6,969 nucleotides of DNA from Pseudomonadota bacterium (lineage in GTDB: Bacteria > Myxococcota_A > Bradymonadia > UBA4248): NCBI GenBank assembly GCA_009786045.1, contig WQTY01000108.1, positions 1-6,969 on the forward strand, read 5' to 3'. Positions 1 to 5,849 of this stretch are shown here, piece after piece. Made by a program: the position numbers and the translations under genes. Each line of letters opens with the position of its first letter. Positions within the stretch are counted from its first letter, which is position 1. Under the pieces are notes generated by a model, which was given only the letters and a program-made list of their open reading frames with translations, did not search any database and had not been told where the DNA came from.

Positions 1-247
1 CATCCGCCCCGCCCCAGGCTACCCCATCTGCCCCGACCACCGCCTCAAAGCCACCATCCTCGGCCTCCTCAACGACCCACCGCCCGGCATCACACTCACC
101 CCAAACTACATGATGCAACCCCTGGCCGCCATCTGCGGATTCACCGTCTTTCACCCCAACATCCACCTCTTCGAGCTGGGCAAAATTGACGACGATCAAC
201 GCCTGGATTATGCAAAACGCACAGGGCACGCAGACGCGCTTTTTTGA
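1..247 (+). CDS. metH: Methionine synthase, cobalamin-dependent, C-terminal fragment (5' end outside the window)
   Basis: MetH transfers a methyl group from methyltetrahydrofolate to homocysteine through bound cobalamin, in the cytoplasm. The open frame enters with its first whole codon at base 2 and stops at TGA 245-247, giving 81 residues. These match the end of the AdoMet-binding reactivation domain: RPAPGYPICPDH at the start (the RxxxGY motif contacts S-adenosylmethionine during reductive reactivation of the cobalamin), then a helix, LTPNYMMQPLAAICGF (family pattern LTESYAM.P.ASVSG), FHPNIHLFELGKI, and the terminal DDDQRLDYAKRTG corresponding to the conserved DQ.DYA.R.G near the end of the family. 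The protein ends a few residues after this, which is normal. Codons are overwhelmingly C-ending and G+C is about 62%, clearly higher than in the genes downstream, so this is probably resident chromosomal DNA. Assignment to MetH is from recognised motifs; only the last domain is visible. Confidence 0.9.
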   Translation, partial: IRPAPGYPICPDHRLKATILGLLNDPPPGITLTPNYMMQPLAAICGFTVFHPNIHLFELGKIDDDQRLDYAKRTGHADALF

Positions 248-254
248 CTTTTTC

Positions 255-310
255 GTGGGGGAGCATTGCTCCCCCACACCCCCTGCAATGCTGCGCATTG
301 CTTGTGGGTA
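255..310 (+). repeat. Double-hairpin palindromic repeat, copy 1
   Basis: The first hairpin has a perfect 10-bp stem (255-264 GTGGGGGAGC with 268-277 GCTCCCCCAC, loop ATT). It is followed by a 33-base tail (278-310) carrying a second hairpin, GCAATG 285-290 / CATTGC 296-301, with loop CTGCG. The outer ACCC (278-281) and GGGT (306-309) can close that second structure further. The 33-base tail is identical at 775-807. The element starts 8 bases after the metH stop codon. There is no T-run after either stem, so it does not look like a plain intrinsic terminator. It is best described as a REP/BIME-like repeat. Confidence 0.8.
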
Positions 311-388
311 GAGGGCGAAATGTTATTGTTTTTGGCAACACATCTCACCTTGCAGGCAGGAGAAACGCTGTCTGTCTATGCCGTCACT

Positions 389-504
389 TAGAGCGTTTTC
401 ATGTTATGTGGCGGCACACTCAAATTCCCCTCCTTTGGAGGGGTGCCCGAAGGGCGGGGTGGTTTTGTGCTCATTGCACCTACACTTTGGCTGAAAACGT
501 TCTA
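389..504. mobile_element. MITE-like element with TA target duplications
   Basis: Terminal inverted repeats GAGCGTTTTCA (391-401) and TGAAAACGTTC (492-502) match at 10 of 11 positions, and each is flanked on the outside by TA (389-390 and 503-504). Short inverted ends bordered by TA are typical of non-autonomous IS630/Tc1-mariner elements. The inside is highly structured: CCCCTCC 427-433 pairs with GGAGGGG 437-443 (loop TTT), followed by GCCC 445-448 / GGGC 452-455 (loop GAA). There is no coding capacity for a transposase. The limits are inferred from this single copy; a second genomic copy with the same ends would confirm them. Confidence 0.5.
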
Positions 505-505
505 T

Positions 506-534
506 TTTGTGGGGGCAGCCGCCCCCTACGCCGC
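506..534 (+). repeat. 29-bp palindromic repeat, left copy
   Basis: The core is a 6-bp GC-only stem, GGGGGC 511-516 and GCCCCC 521-526, with loop AGCC, followed by TACGCCGC. All 29 bases recur identically, in the same orientation, at 6919-6947 at the far end of the window. It lies directly beside the right end of the MITE-like element. Confidence 0.8.
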
Positions 535-728
535 GATCACACTCGCCTTATCACTGATGGCAGGGTCGCGGCGTCGAAATGGTGCAGATTCTAGGAAGCA
601 AGAAGGCGCGGAAGGGAGCGTACTTCGTACGTGACCGACCACAACGACGCCGCTGACGACGAAGAGGCACATTTCGGCGAGCGCGATACGCGGCTACCCC
701 CACAAGCGGGCCTCAAACGCCGGCCCGC

Positions 729-752
729 AACGCCCGCTTTGGGTGTTTTTTT
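729..752 (+). terminator. Orphan intrinsic terminator
   Basis: The stem AACGCCC (729-735) pairs with GGGTGTT (741-747), one G-U pair included, around loop GCTTT. It runs into an unbroken T-tract at 746-752. This is the layout of a Rho-independent terminator for rightward transcription. No recognisable gene ends just upstream, so it terminates either an unannotated small RNA, a decayed gene, or readthrough from metH. A second stem immediately 5' (GCGGGCC 706-712 / GGCCCGC 722-728) precedes it. Confidence 0.6.
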
Positions 753-807
753 GTGGGGGAACTCGTTCCCCCACACCCCCTGCAATGCTGCGCATTGCTT
801 GTGGGTA
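753..807 (+). repeat. Double-hairpin palindromic repeat, copy 2
   Basis: This has the same architecture as 255-310. The first hairpin is GTGGGGGAAC 753-762 / GTTCCCCCAC 765-774, and the tail 775-807 is identical to 278-310, including the GCAATG 782-787 / CATTGC 793-798 hairpin. Compared with copy 1 the stem differs by a paired change (G-C to A-T), so base pairing is kept. It directly follows the T-run of the terminator at 729-752. Confidence 0.8.
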
Positions 808-819
808 AGCGAAATCGTA

Positions 820-841
820 GGGGCGAATAATAATTCGCCCC
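820..841. repeat. Perfect 9-bp stem palindrome
   Basis: GGGGCGAAT (820-828) and ATTCGCCCC (833-841) form a perfect stem with loop AATA. There is no adjoining T-run. Similar GGGGCGAAT palindromes are, from memory, common intergenic elements in unrelated bacteria; function is unknown. Confidence 0.65.
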
Positions 842-942
842 CAAATCCTGCCCATCCTTTAATCCTATTCAGACATTTAGCCAAAACGCTATTTCGATGT
901 GATTACTCGCTTAACTCGTGTAATCTTCGTCTGAGAGATTCC

Positions 943-990
943 TTGTCAAAGGCAAGGATAATGTCCATATAACGGCTTTGACAACAAGGA
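943..990 (+). promoter_or_regulatory. Lipoprotein leader: 9-bp inverted repeat plus Shine-Dalgarno
   Basis: TTGTCAAAG (943-951) and CTTTGACAA (976-984) are a perfect inverted repeat separated by 24 bases. The inner segment includes the -10-like hexamers GATAAT (957-962) and TATAAC (968-973). The left arm could double as a -35-like TTGTCA at 943-948, but its 19-base spacing to TATAAC is long. AAGGA at 986-990 is the ribosome site for ATG 1001. The arrangement could be an operator around a promoter or a hairpin just before the ribosome site; I cannot tell which. Confidence 0.35.
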
Positions 991-1000
991 TATGCCCAAT

Positions 1001-2155
1001 ATGCGAAAATTACTCACCAGAACAGCGTTATTTTCTGTGTTATGTTTGGCATGTACAGATGATATGGAAACAGATTGCTATCCAAAATGTAACTCAGATC
1101 AAAGCTGCCAAAACGGCATTTGCGTTGATATCGTGCCAACATGCAACCCGGCTTGCCGTTCTGACCAAGTATGCCAAAACGGCATTTGCGTTGATATCGT
1201 GCCAACATGCAACCCGGCTTGCCGTTCTGACCAAGTATGCCAGAATGGCATCTGCGTTGACATTGTGCCAACATGCAATCCGGCTTGCCGTTCTGACCAA
1301 GTATGCCAGAATGGCATCTGCGTTGATATCGTGCCAACATGCAATCCGGCTTGCCGTTCTGACCAAGTATGCCAGAATGGCATCTGCGTTGATATCGTGC
1401 CAACATGCAATCCGGCTTGTCGCTCTGACCAAAAGTGCGAGAATGGCACTTGCATTAACCTTGGAACAAATCCCACGCATTCAACACGCATGAAAAGTGG
1501 TTCCAGACTGAAAACATGGGGATACAAGGGGGCTGATGGATCTTTTCAAAAGACTGCTTTTTACGATACGGCACTCAGTGAGGTATGTCATCCTGGTAAA
1601 AGACGACTGTCCATGTCAGAAACAAAAAGCTACTGCGTGCCTTCGTCTTGGAAGGATAATACAATGTATGTGTATTGCAACGCTGCAGCAATTAGCTTCC
1701 CAGAAGGAATTTCTGGCTTTACTATGATAGTATCACTACTAGGTATTGGTTATGATTCTATTACAAGCAATTACTATTCAAACAGTAGTTGCATCGAAAA
1801 CACGAACGAAGTAGCTTCAGCAAAATTCTTTTCTTCTACCATCCCCACAGAATGTCGCAGTATGGGAGGATATGCAATCAAATCTAGTACAGAATATACC
1901 AATACATGCACCACTGAAACGACATCCACATATTATGAAAAAGTCCGAGATTTGAGTGTTGCGTATACAAAAAACAGCAGCGGTACATGCGTTTCAGCAG
2001 GGGGAACAGACTCGTATCAATACGCCCTATATAAACAGATTACACAGTCGCAAATGCATGCTATTGTGTCAGCTGAGTGCAACAAAAATTTTGCAGAACT
2101 TGCTAAGGAGTATTCTTCGTGGCTTGAAATGTCAGAAGGAATTATTGACGAGTAG
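1001..2155 (+). CDS. Predicted Cys-rich repeat lipoprotein of unknown function
   Basis: The protein has 384 residues and is predicted to be exported and lipid-anchored. Residues 1-18 form a short signal peptide (MRK, hydrophobic LFSVLCLA, Cys18 as lipidation site; Cys at -3 is unusual for a lipobox). Thr at +2 would favour outer-membrane sorting. Residues 26-157 are six 22-residue units with spacing C-x3-C-x5-C-x4-C, the middle four identical in protein sequence and built around CNPACRSDQVC and NGICVDIVPT. Residues 158-384 form a separate domain opening with SGSRLKTWGYKGADGS and carrying eight cysteines. The ATG at 1001 is preferred to the ATG at 992 because AAGGA (986-990) sits 10 bases before 1001 but only 1 base before 992. 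The second half is AT-rich, 30-38% G+C in the lines I counted. The gene lies 60 bases before the ATPase gene in the same direction. I do not recognise a named family; adhesion, ligand binding or a structural surface role are all possible. Confidence 0.8.
   Translation: MRKLLTRTALFSVLCLACTDDMETDCYPKCNSDQSCQNGICVDIVPTCNPACRSDQVCQNGICVDIVPTCNPACRSDQVCQNGICVDIVPTCNPACRSDQVCQNGICVDIVPTCNPACRSDQVCQNGICVDIVPTCNPACRSDQKCENGTCINLGTNPTHSTRMKSGSRLKTWGYKGADGSFQKTAFYDTALSEVCHPGKRRLSMSETKSYCVPSSWKDNTMYVYCNAAAISFPEGISGFTMIVSLLGIGYDSITSNYYSNSSCIENTNEVASAKFFSSTIPTECRSMGGYAIKSSTEYTNTCTTETTSTYYEKVRDLSVAYTKNSSGTCVSAGGTDSYQYALYKQITQSQMHAIVSAECNKNFAELAKEYSSWLEMSEGIIDE
1076..1471 (+). repeat. Six 66-bp tandem repeats within the lipoprotein gene
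   Basis: Units begin at 1076, 1142, 1208, 1274, 1340 and 1406, each starting with a Cys codon. Units 4 and 5 are identical over all 66 bases. Units 2 to 5 differ only by synonymous changes (AAAACGG/AGAATGG, GATATC/GACATT, AACCCG/AATCCG). The last 36 bases of unit 1 equal the last 36 of unit 2. The outer units, 1 and 6, are the divergent ones. The pattern points to recent duplication by slippage or unequal crossover with the protein sequence held constant. Confidence 0.95.
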
Positions 2156-2202
2156 AAATGGCAGTTTTTGCTCGTGATACTTTCATTTTTCCACATTTCT
2201 TC

Positions 2203-2206
2203 GGAG
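2203..2206 (+). promoter_or_regulatory. Shine-Dalgarno deciding the ATPase start
   Basis: GGAG at 2203-2206 lies 9 bases before ATG 2216. The same frame is open back to a TTG at 2168, but that codon has no ribosome site in front of it, so 2216 is taken as the start. Confidence 0.6.
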
Positions 2207-2215
2207 CAAGAACTT

Positions 2216-3244
2216 ATGCCACAAGCTGATTTATTGGTAGACTTGGTCAAAGCGGCAACCAACAGCGATCAACTTGCCTTTCGCAAAGCCGTTGAAGGGC
2301 TGATTCAGGAAGAGCGGCAAAAGGGGCATCGAGTGTTGGCAGAGCGTCTGACAAAAGCGCTGCAACCAAGTGCCATCCATTCTGCAAGTTCCCAAATATC
2401 GCGAGGAAACGGCAATGGCACACACAAAGACCTGTTTTACGAGATCACGCCGGAACGCAATCTTGACAGCATAGTTTTGCCTGAGAAAATCAAGACACAG
2501 ATACAAGAGCTCGTGGAAGAACAGCATCGTTCAGAATTACTTCACGCACACAATCTGCGTGCAAGAAATCGAATACTGCTCGCAGGCCCACCAGGAAATG
2601 GCAAAACAACATTGGCGGAAGCTTTAGCATATGAGCTGATGTATCCGCTCATTGTCATTCGTTACGAAACCTTGGTGGGGAGTTATCTTGGCGAAACCTC
2701 CGGCAGACTAAAGAACGTGCTGGACTATGCAAAGACACAGCGTTGCGTTCTGTTCTTTGATGAGTTCGAGACGCTTGGCAAAGAGCGTGGCGATACCCAC
2801 GAAACAGGTGAGATAAAACGCGTCGTCAGCTCCTTGCTGCTGCAATTGGACGAAATGCCTGACTATGTTGTCGTTGTCGCTGCCAGCAATCACCCCGAGC
2901 TTCTCGACAAAGCCGTCTGGCGGCGTTTCCAGTTGCGCATTGAATTACCACGCCCTACACGCGATCAGCTGACACATTATATAGCCTCCATTGCACAACG
3001 ATGCCGTGTAAACTTTGGATATGCCCCAGAAACCCTTGCAAAACATCTGCTGGGGCTGAATTTTGCAGAAACTGAAGAATTCTGTCTTAGCGTGGTTCGT
3101 CGTGCTGTTCTCGATATGAAAACGGATGATGCCAAGCAAGTGACCAAGCTAAAGCTGGAGCAATGGAAAGGCCGTTTACTGCCGACTACAAAAACGGATA
3201 CAGCAAAACGCAAAGAAACCAACAAAGAAGGAGCGAATAGCTGA
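2216..3244 (+). CDS. ietA: AAA+ ATPase of an IetAS-type ATPase/subtilase module
   Basis: This is a 342-residue cytoplasmic AAA+ ATPase. Residues 1-50 are a helical N-terminal region, followed by a polar linker (51-75) and the ATPase core. Motifs seen are Walker A GPPGNGKT (124-131), a pore-loop-like segment YETLVGSYLGET (150-161), Walker B LFFDEFE (179-185) with catalytic Glu183, sensor 1 Asn225 in AASNHP, and the arginine-finger region WRRF (235-238). A sensor-2-like GLNFAETEEF lies at 280-289. The C-terminus (323-342) is Lys/Thr-rich and probably flexible. In known IetAS pairs the ATPase gene comes first and the subtilase second, exactly as here. On the Agrobacterium Ti plasmid the pair acts in plasmid stability/incompatibility with a toxin-antitoxin character, and it has since been listed as a predicted anti-phage system. 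Its last bases overlap the next start codon (TGATG), so translation is coupled. No clear promoter is visible in the 60-base gap upstream. The family assignment combines motifs and gene pairing; the exact role here is inferred. Confidence 0.82.
   Translation: MPQADLLVDLVKAATNSDQLAFRKAVEGLIQEERQKGHRVLAERLTKALQPSAIHSASSQISRGNGNGTHKDLFYEITPERNLDSIVLPEKIKTQIQELVEEQHRSELLHAHNLRARNRILLAGPPGNGKTTLAEALAYELMYPLIVIRYETLVGSYLGETSGRLKNVLDYAKTQRCVLFFDEFETLGKERGDTHETGEIKRVVSSLLLQLDEMPDYVVVVAASNHPELLDKAVWRRFQLRIELPRPTRDQLTHYIASIAQRCRVNFGYAPETLAKHLLGLNFAETEEFCLSVVRRAVLDMKTDDAKQVTKLKLEQWKGRLLPTTKTDTAKRKETNKEGANS
3228..3233 (+). promoter_or_regulatory. Shine-Dalgarno for the subtilase gene, inside the ATPase gene
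   Basis: AAGGAG lies within the last codons of the ATPase gene, 10 bases before ATG 3244. It is the strongest ribosome site in the window, so the protease has its own initiation signal besides coupling through the TGATG overlap. Confidence 0.7.
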
Positions 3245-5844
3245 TGACTCACTCTCTTCCCCTTCTGGTATTTCCGTCGGCAAAATCCGTTGATCCGCCC
3301 AAAGGTCACGGTGGTGGTTCACAGCCTCATGTTCCAACTCACGAAAAACAAGTGCAACGTTTGAGTGCACAATTGACTGCCTTGCAAGAGGAGATCGCAC
3401 ACTATAAAGCCAGTTGCTCTATGGCAGGGTTTGAACCAGAAACAGTTTTGGTGATTGAAATTGCTGGCAGTGTCGATAAATTCCGACAAGCAGTCGAAGC
3501 CATTGGATTGGAATGGCTGGGTGAGCGAGATATTGATGACATAAAGCCTGATGAAGATTTCTACGAACGCAATGACAAAGGCAAGCGAACTGACAAACCT
3601 GTCAAAGGGCGGATGTTTCTGTCGCTCGGTAGTGAAGCAGGAATGCGGGAGATGCTTAAGCTATGGAAGCAATGGAAAATCGAACAGACACTACCACATG
3701 GGAAAACAAAGTGGCGTGATGTGTTCAACCACACGAGAATAATCCGTCGCTGGGGCATCGAAGAGACACTACGCGAGACAGGCATGATCGATCGCTGGCG
3801 TGATGTGATTGACCCTATCAAGCCAGAAGAAACAGTACGTTTCCAGATTGAGCTGTTTTATCGTAAAACACCAGAGAAGCGCACTCAAAGCGAACAAACA
3901 ATTACTGATTTATTGCGAAAAGCTGATGGTCGAGTCCTGGGAAGCATCAGCATACCAGAAATCGATTTTCATGCTGTAAAAGCTGAATTGCCCGCAGGGT
4001 GCATCCGAAAGCTTATGAGCGATCTGGATTCCGAGGCTCGCGATACCGACATTCAGCTGTTTAAGTTTCATGGTGTCATGTATTTCCGACCTACAGGGCA
4101 AAGTCTTGCGGCAACAGAAGATGGAGAAGGTGTTGACAGGCAATTTATCGAAGAAGCAGTCAATCTCAATCTGCCGCCCATTGCAGCCATACTTGATGGT
4201 GCGCCTAATCTTCAACATAAAGCACTGAAAGGGCGCTTGTCGTTTGACGACCCAGATAATCTCTCCGCACAATACCAGCCAGGCGAAAGAAAACATGGCA
4301 CTGCAATGGCGTCTCTGGTTGTGCATGGTGAAATGGCAAACGGGCAATCCGATCCGCTACCTCGCCAAGTACACATGCAACCGATTATGCAACCCGACCC
4401 ACAATCCGATCCAAAAAATTGTGTTGAACACATTCCCGACGAGATTTTTTTTGAAGATCGCGTTATGCGTGCGGTCAGGCGAATGTTCGAAGGCGAAGGT
4501 AGAGTGCCAGCGCAAGCGCCTGACATTTGTATAGTCAATCTGTCTATTGGCGATCCAGATCGTCCTTTTGTTCATTCGCCTAGCCCTTGGGCAAGGCTCA
4601 TTGATTGGCTATCGTGGAAATACCGCGTGCTTTTCTGCGTCAGTGCTGGAAATTATGAGGGTGACATCGACATTGGTTTGTCTAAACAAAACTATCTGGC
4701 GTTGAACGATCAGAAAAAGGTAGAGCTTGGACTTAAGTGTATTCAGGCACAGTTATCTGGACGGCGTATTCTTTCACCAGCAGAATCCATCAATGCTATC
4801 ACGGTTGGTGCGATGCATGCCGACAGCAGTGGTAACTACACCCAAGGACAACGCACAGACATATTGCCTAATGCACCTCTGTTTAGTCCGATATCGAGGC
4901 TTGGTCACGGATTTCGTCGTTCAGTCAAGCCAGAGATACTGTTTCCTGCCGGTAGACAGTTGTACAAAACGCCAATACTGGAAAGTCAAACAGTCTATAC
5001 GTTAGATGGAGCTATTGCCAAACCTGGTCAAGAAGTCGCATCAGATAGCAAGCAAGGCGGTTTCGTTTATACACGAGGCACAAGCAACGCCACAGCTCTG
5101 GCAACGCGCAGTGCTGCGCGTATATATGAGGTACTTGATGCACTCCGCATGGAGAACGGTGAGGATATTCCACGAAACCTGATTGCTGTACTCATCAAAG
5201 CATTGTTGGTACACGGTGCCACGCAGGACAACAACGCTTGCAAAGCAATCACAGACGCACTGAAAACACCAGAAAACTCACGAAAAATAAAAGAAGTGAT
5301 GGCTCGTTATCTTGGCTATGGTGCGGTGCAGATCGAGCGAGTGCTGGCTTGCACGGAGCAGCGAGGTACGGTGCTGGGTTGTGGTGAAATTCGTGAAAAC
5401 GAAGTTCACGAATATAGATTACCGCTACCTCCCAGTCTCTCCAGCCGTCGCGAATGGCGTCGGATGGTAGTGACATTGGCATGGTTTAGCCCCATTAATC
5501 CAGATCATCGCAATTACCGAGAGGCAAAACTCGAGGTTTCCAGCAAATGGGGAGAGTCACCGCTAAAACTTGCTCGTAAAGATGCAAACCACAATCAAGT
5601 AACACGCGGCACGGTACAGCATGAAGTGCTCGAAGGTAGCAAACAAATTGCAGAGTATCAGGACGGCGACAGTATTTTGCTACACGTCGCCTGTAAGGCG
5701 GATGCTACTGAACGCCTTGACACCGCCATTCCATATGGCTTGGCAGTCACCCTAGAAGTCGAAGAAGGTGTCCAAATTCCCATTTATGAGCAACTTCGTG
5801 CCAGGCTCAGACCGCAAGTTACCGTCGGCACAGTTGGTGGATAG
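3244..5844 (+). CDS. ietS: Subtilisin-like (S8) serine protease of an IetAS-type module
   Basis: This is an 866-residue protein without a signal peptide, so it is expected in the cytoplasm. The order is: an N-terminal LPLLVFPSAKSVDPPKGHGG segment (residues 5-24), a short coiled-coil-like helix (about 34-57), an N-terminal domain (66-310) starting VLVIEIAGSVDKF, which is typical of ATPase-linked subtilases, the S8 catalytic domain (about 311-665), and a C-terminal beta-rich region (about 705-866). The catalytic triad is intact: Asp318 in AAILDGAP, His351 in KHGTAMAS and Ser614 in RGTSNATA. The oxyanion Asn470 is in CVSAGN. The length and N-terminal signature match the IetS partner of IetA. In the known pair the protease is thought to be the harmful activity and the ATPase the controller, but substrates are unknown to me. 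The start is fixed by AAGGAG (3228-3233) and by the overlap with the ATPase stop. The stop lies 5 bases before the Fic gene. The protein appears full length and undamaged, so an active enzyme is expected. Confidence 0.85.
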   Translation: MTHSLPLLVFPSAKSVDPPKGHGGGSQPHVPTHEKQVQRLSAQLTALQEEIAHYKASCSMAGFEPETVLVIEIAGSVDKFRQAVEAIGLEWLGERDIDDIKPDEDFYERNDKGKRTDKPVKGRMFLSLGSEAGMREMLKLWKQWKIEQTLPHGKTKWRDVFNHTRIIRRWGIEETLRETGMIDRWRDVIDPIKPEETVRFQIELFYRKTPEKRTQSEQTITDLLRKADGRVLGSISIPEIDFHAVKAELPAGCIRKLMSDLDSEARDTDIQLFKFHGVMYFRPTGQSLAATEDGEGVDRQFIEEAVNLNLPPIAAILDGAPNLQHKALKGRLSFDDPDNLSAQYQPGERKHGTAMASLVVHGEMANGQSDPLPRQVHMQPIMQPDPQSDPKNCVEHIPDEIFFEDRVMRAVRRMFEGEGRVPAQAPDICIVNLSIGDPDRPFVHSPSPWARLIDWLSWKYRVLFCVSAGNYEGDIDIGLSKQNYLALNDQKKVELGLKCIQAQLSGRRILSPAESINAITVGAMHADSSGNYTQGQRTDILPNAPLFSPISRLGHGFRRSVKPEILFPAGRQLYKTPILESQTVYTLDGAIAKPGQEVASDSKQGGFVYTRGTSNATALATRSAARIYEVLDALRMENGEDIPRNLIAVLIKALLVHGATQDNNACKAITDALKTPENSRKIKEVMARYLGYGAVQIERVLACTEQRGTVLGCGEIRENEVHEYRLPLPPSLSSRREWRRMVVTLAWFSPINPDHRNYREAKLEVSSKWGESPLKLARKDANHNQVTRGTVQHEVLEGSKQIAEYQDGDSILLHVACKADATERLDTAIPYGLAVTLEVEEGVQIPIYEQLRARLRPQVTVGTVGG

Positions 5845-5849
5845 CGATA

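Larger units (their letters stand above)
248..1000. other. Gene-free, repeat-rich intergenic region
   Basis: No reading frame here looks like a real protein. Candidate frames run straight through the palindromic repeats and have no ribosome site or family resemblance. The stretch holds, in order: a double-hairpin repeat, a TA-flanked MITE-like element, a 29-bp palindromic repeat, about 195 bases of unassigned sequence (535-728), an intrinsic terminator, a second double-hairpin repeat, a 22-bp palindrome and the leader of the lipoprotein gene. In the unassigned part, a short hairpin CGTAC-TTC-GTACG lies at 619-631. I could not identify any tRNA, rRNA or known riboswitch in it. Confidence 0.7.

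Noticed and set aside
255..277. Intrinsic terminator of metH
   Set aside because: The stem is strong, but the T-rich bases lie before it rather than after it on the plus strand, and the minus strand lacks a T-run after it too. The same hairpin recurs away from metH, so it is treated as a repeat.
535..728. tRNA or known structured RNA upstream of the orphan terminator
   Set aside because: I found no acceptor/T-arm pattern or riboswitch signature; only a small hairpin at 619-631 and the paired GC stems near 706-728.
631..972. Open frame with GTG start in the repeat-rich region
   Set aside because: It runs through the intrinsic terminator and two palindromic repeats, has no ribosome site and no recognisable domain.
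992..1000. ATG at 992 as lipoprotein start
   Set aside because: AAGGA ends at 990, leaving only one base of spacing. ATG 1001 has a workable 10-base spacing and gives a cleaner signal peptide (MRK start).
1076..1471. CRISPR-like regular repeats
   Set aside because: The repeats are 66 bp, contiguous without spacers, and lie in frame within a coding sequence with synonymous differences.
978..1527. Long open frames in other registers and on the minus strand across the lipoprotein repeats (978-1493 plus; 1014-1406, 1094-1480 and 1099-1527 minus)
   Set aside because: The repeat unit is 66 bp, a multiple of three, so any frame without a stop in one unit stays open through all six. They lack ribosome sites and family features.
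2168..2215. TTG start at 2168 for the ATPase
   Set aside because: It has no ribosome site, while GGAG sits 9 bases before ATG 2216, and the 16 extra residues are hydrophobic and unlike the family start.
5067..5482. Minus-strand frames opposite the protease catalytic region (5067-5252 and 5249-5482)
   Set aside because: They are antisense shadows of a long, motif-complete S8 protease gene, with no independent evidence.
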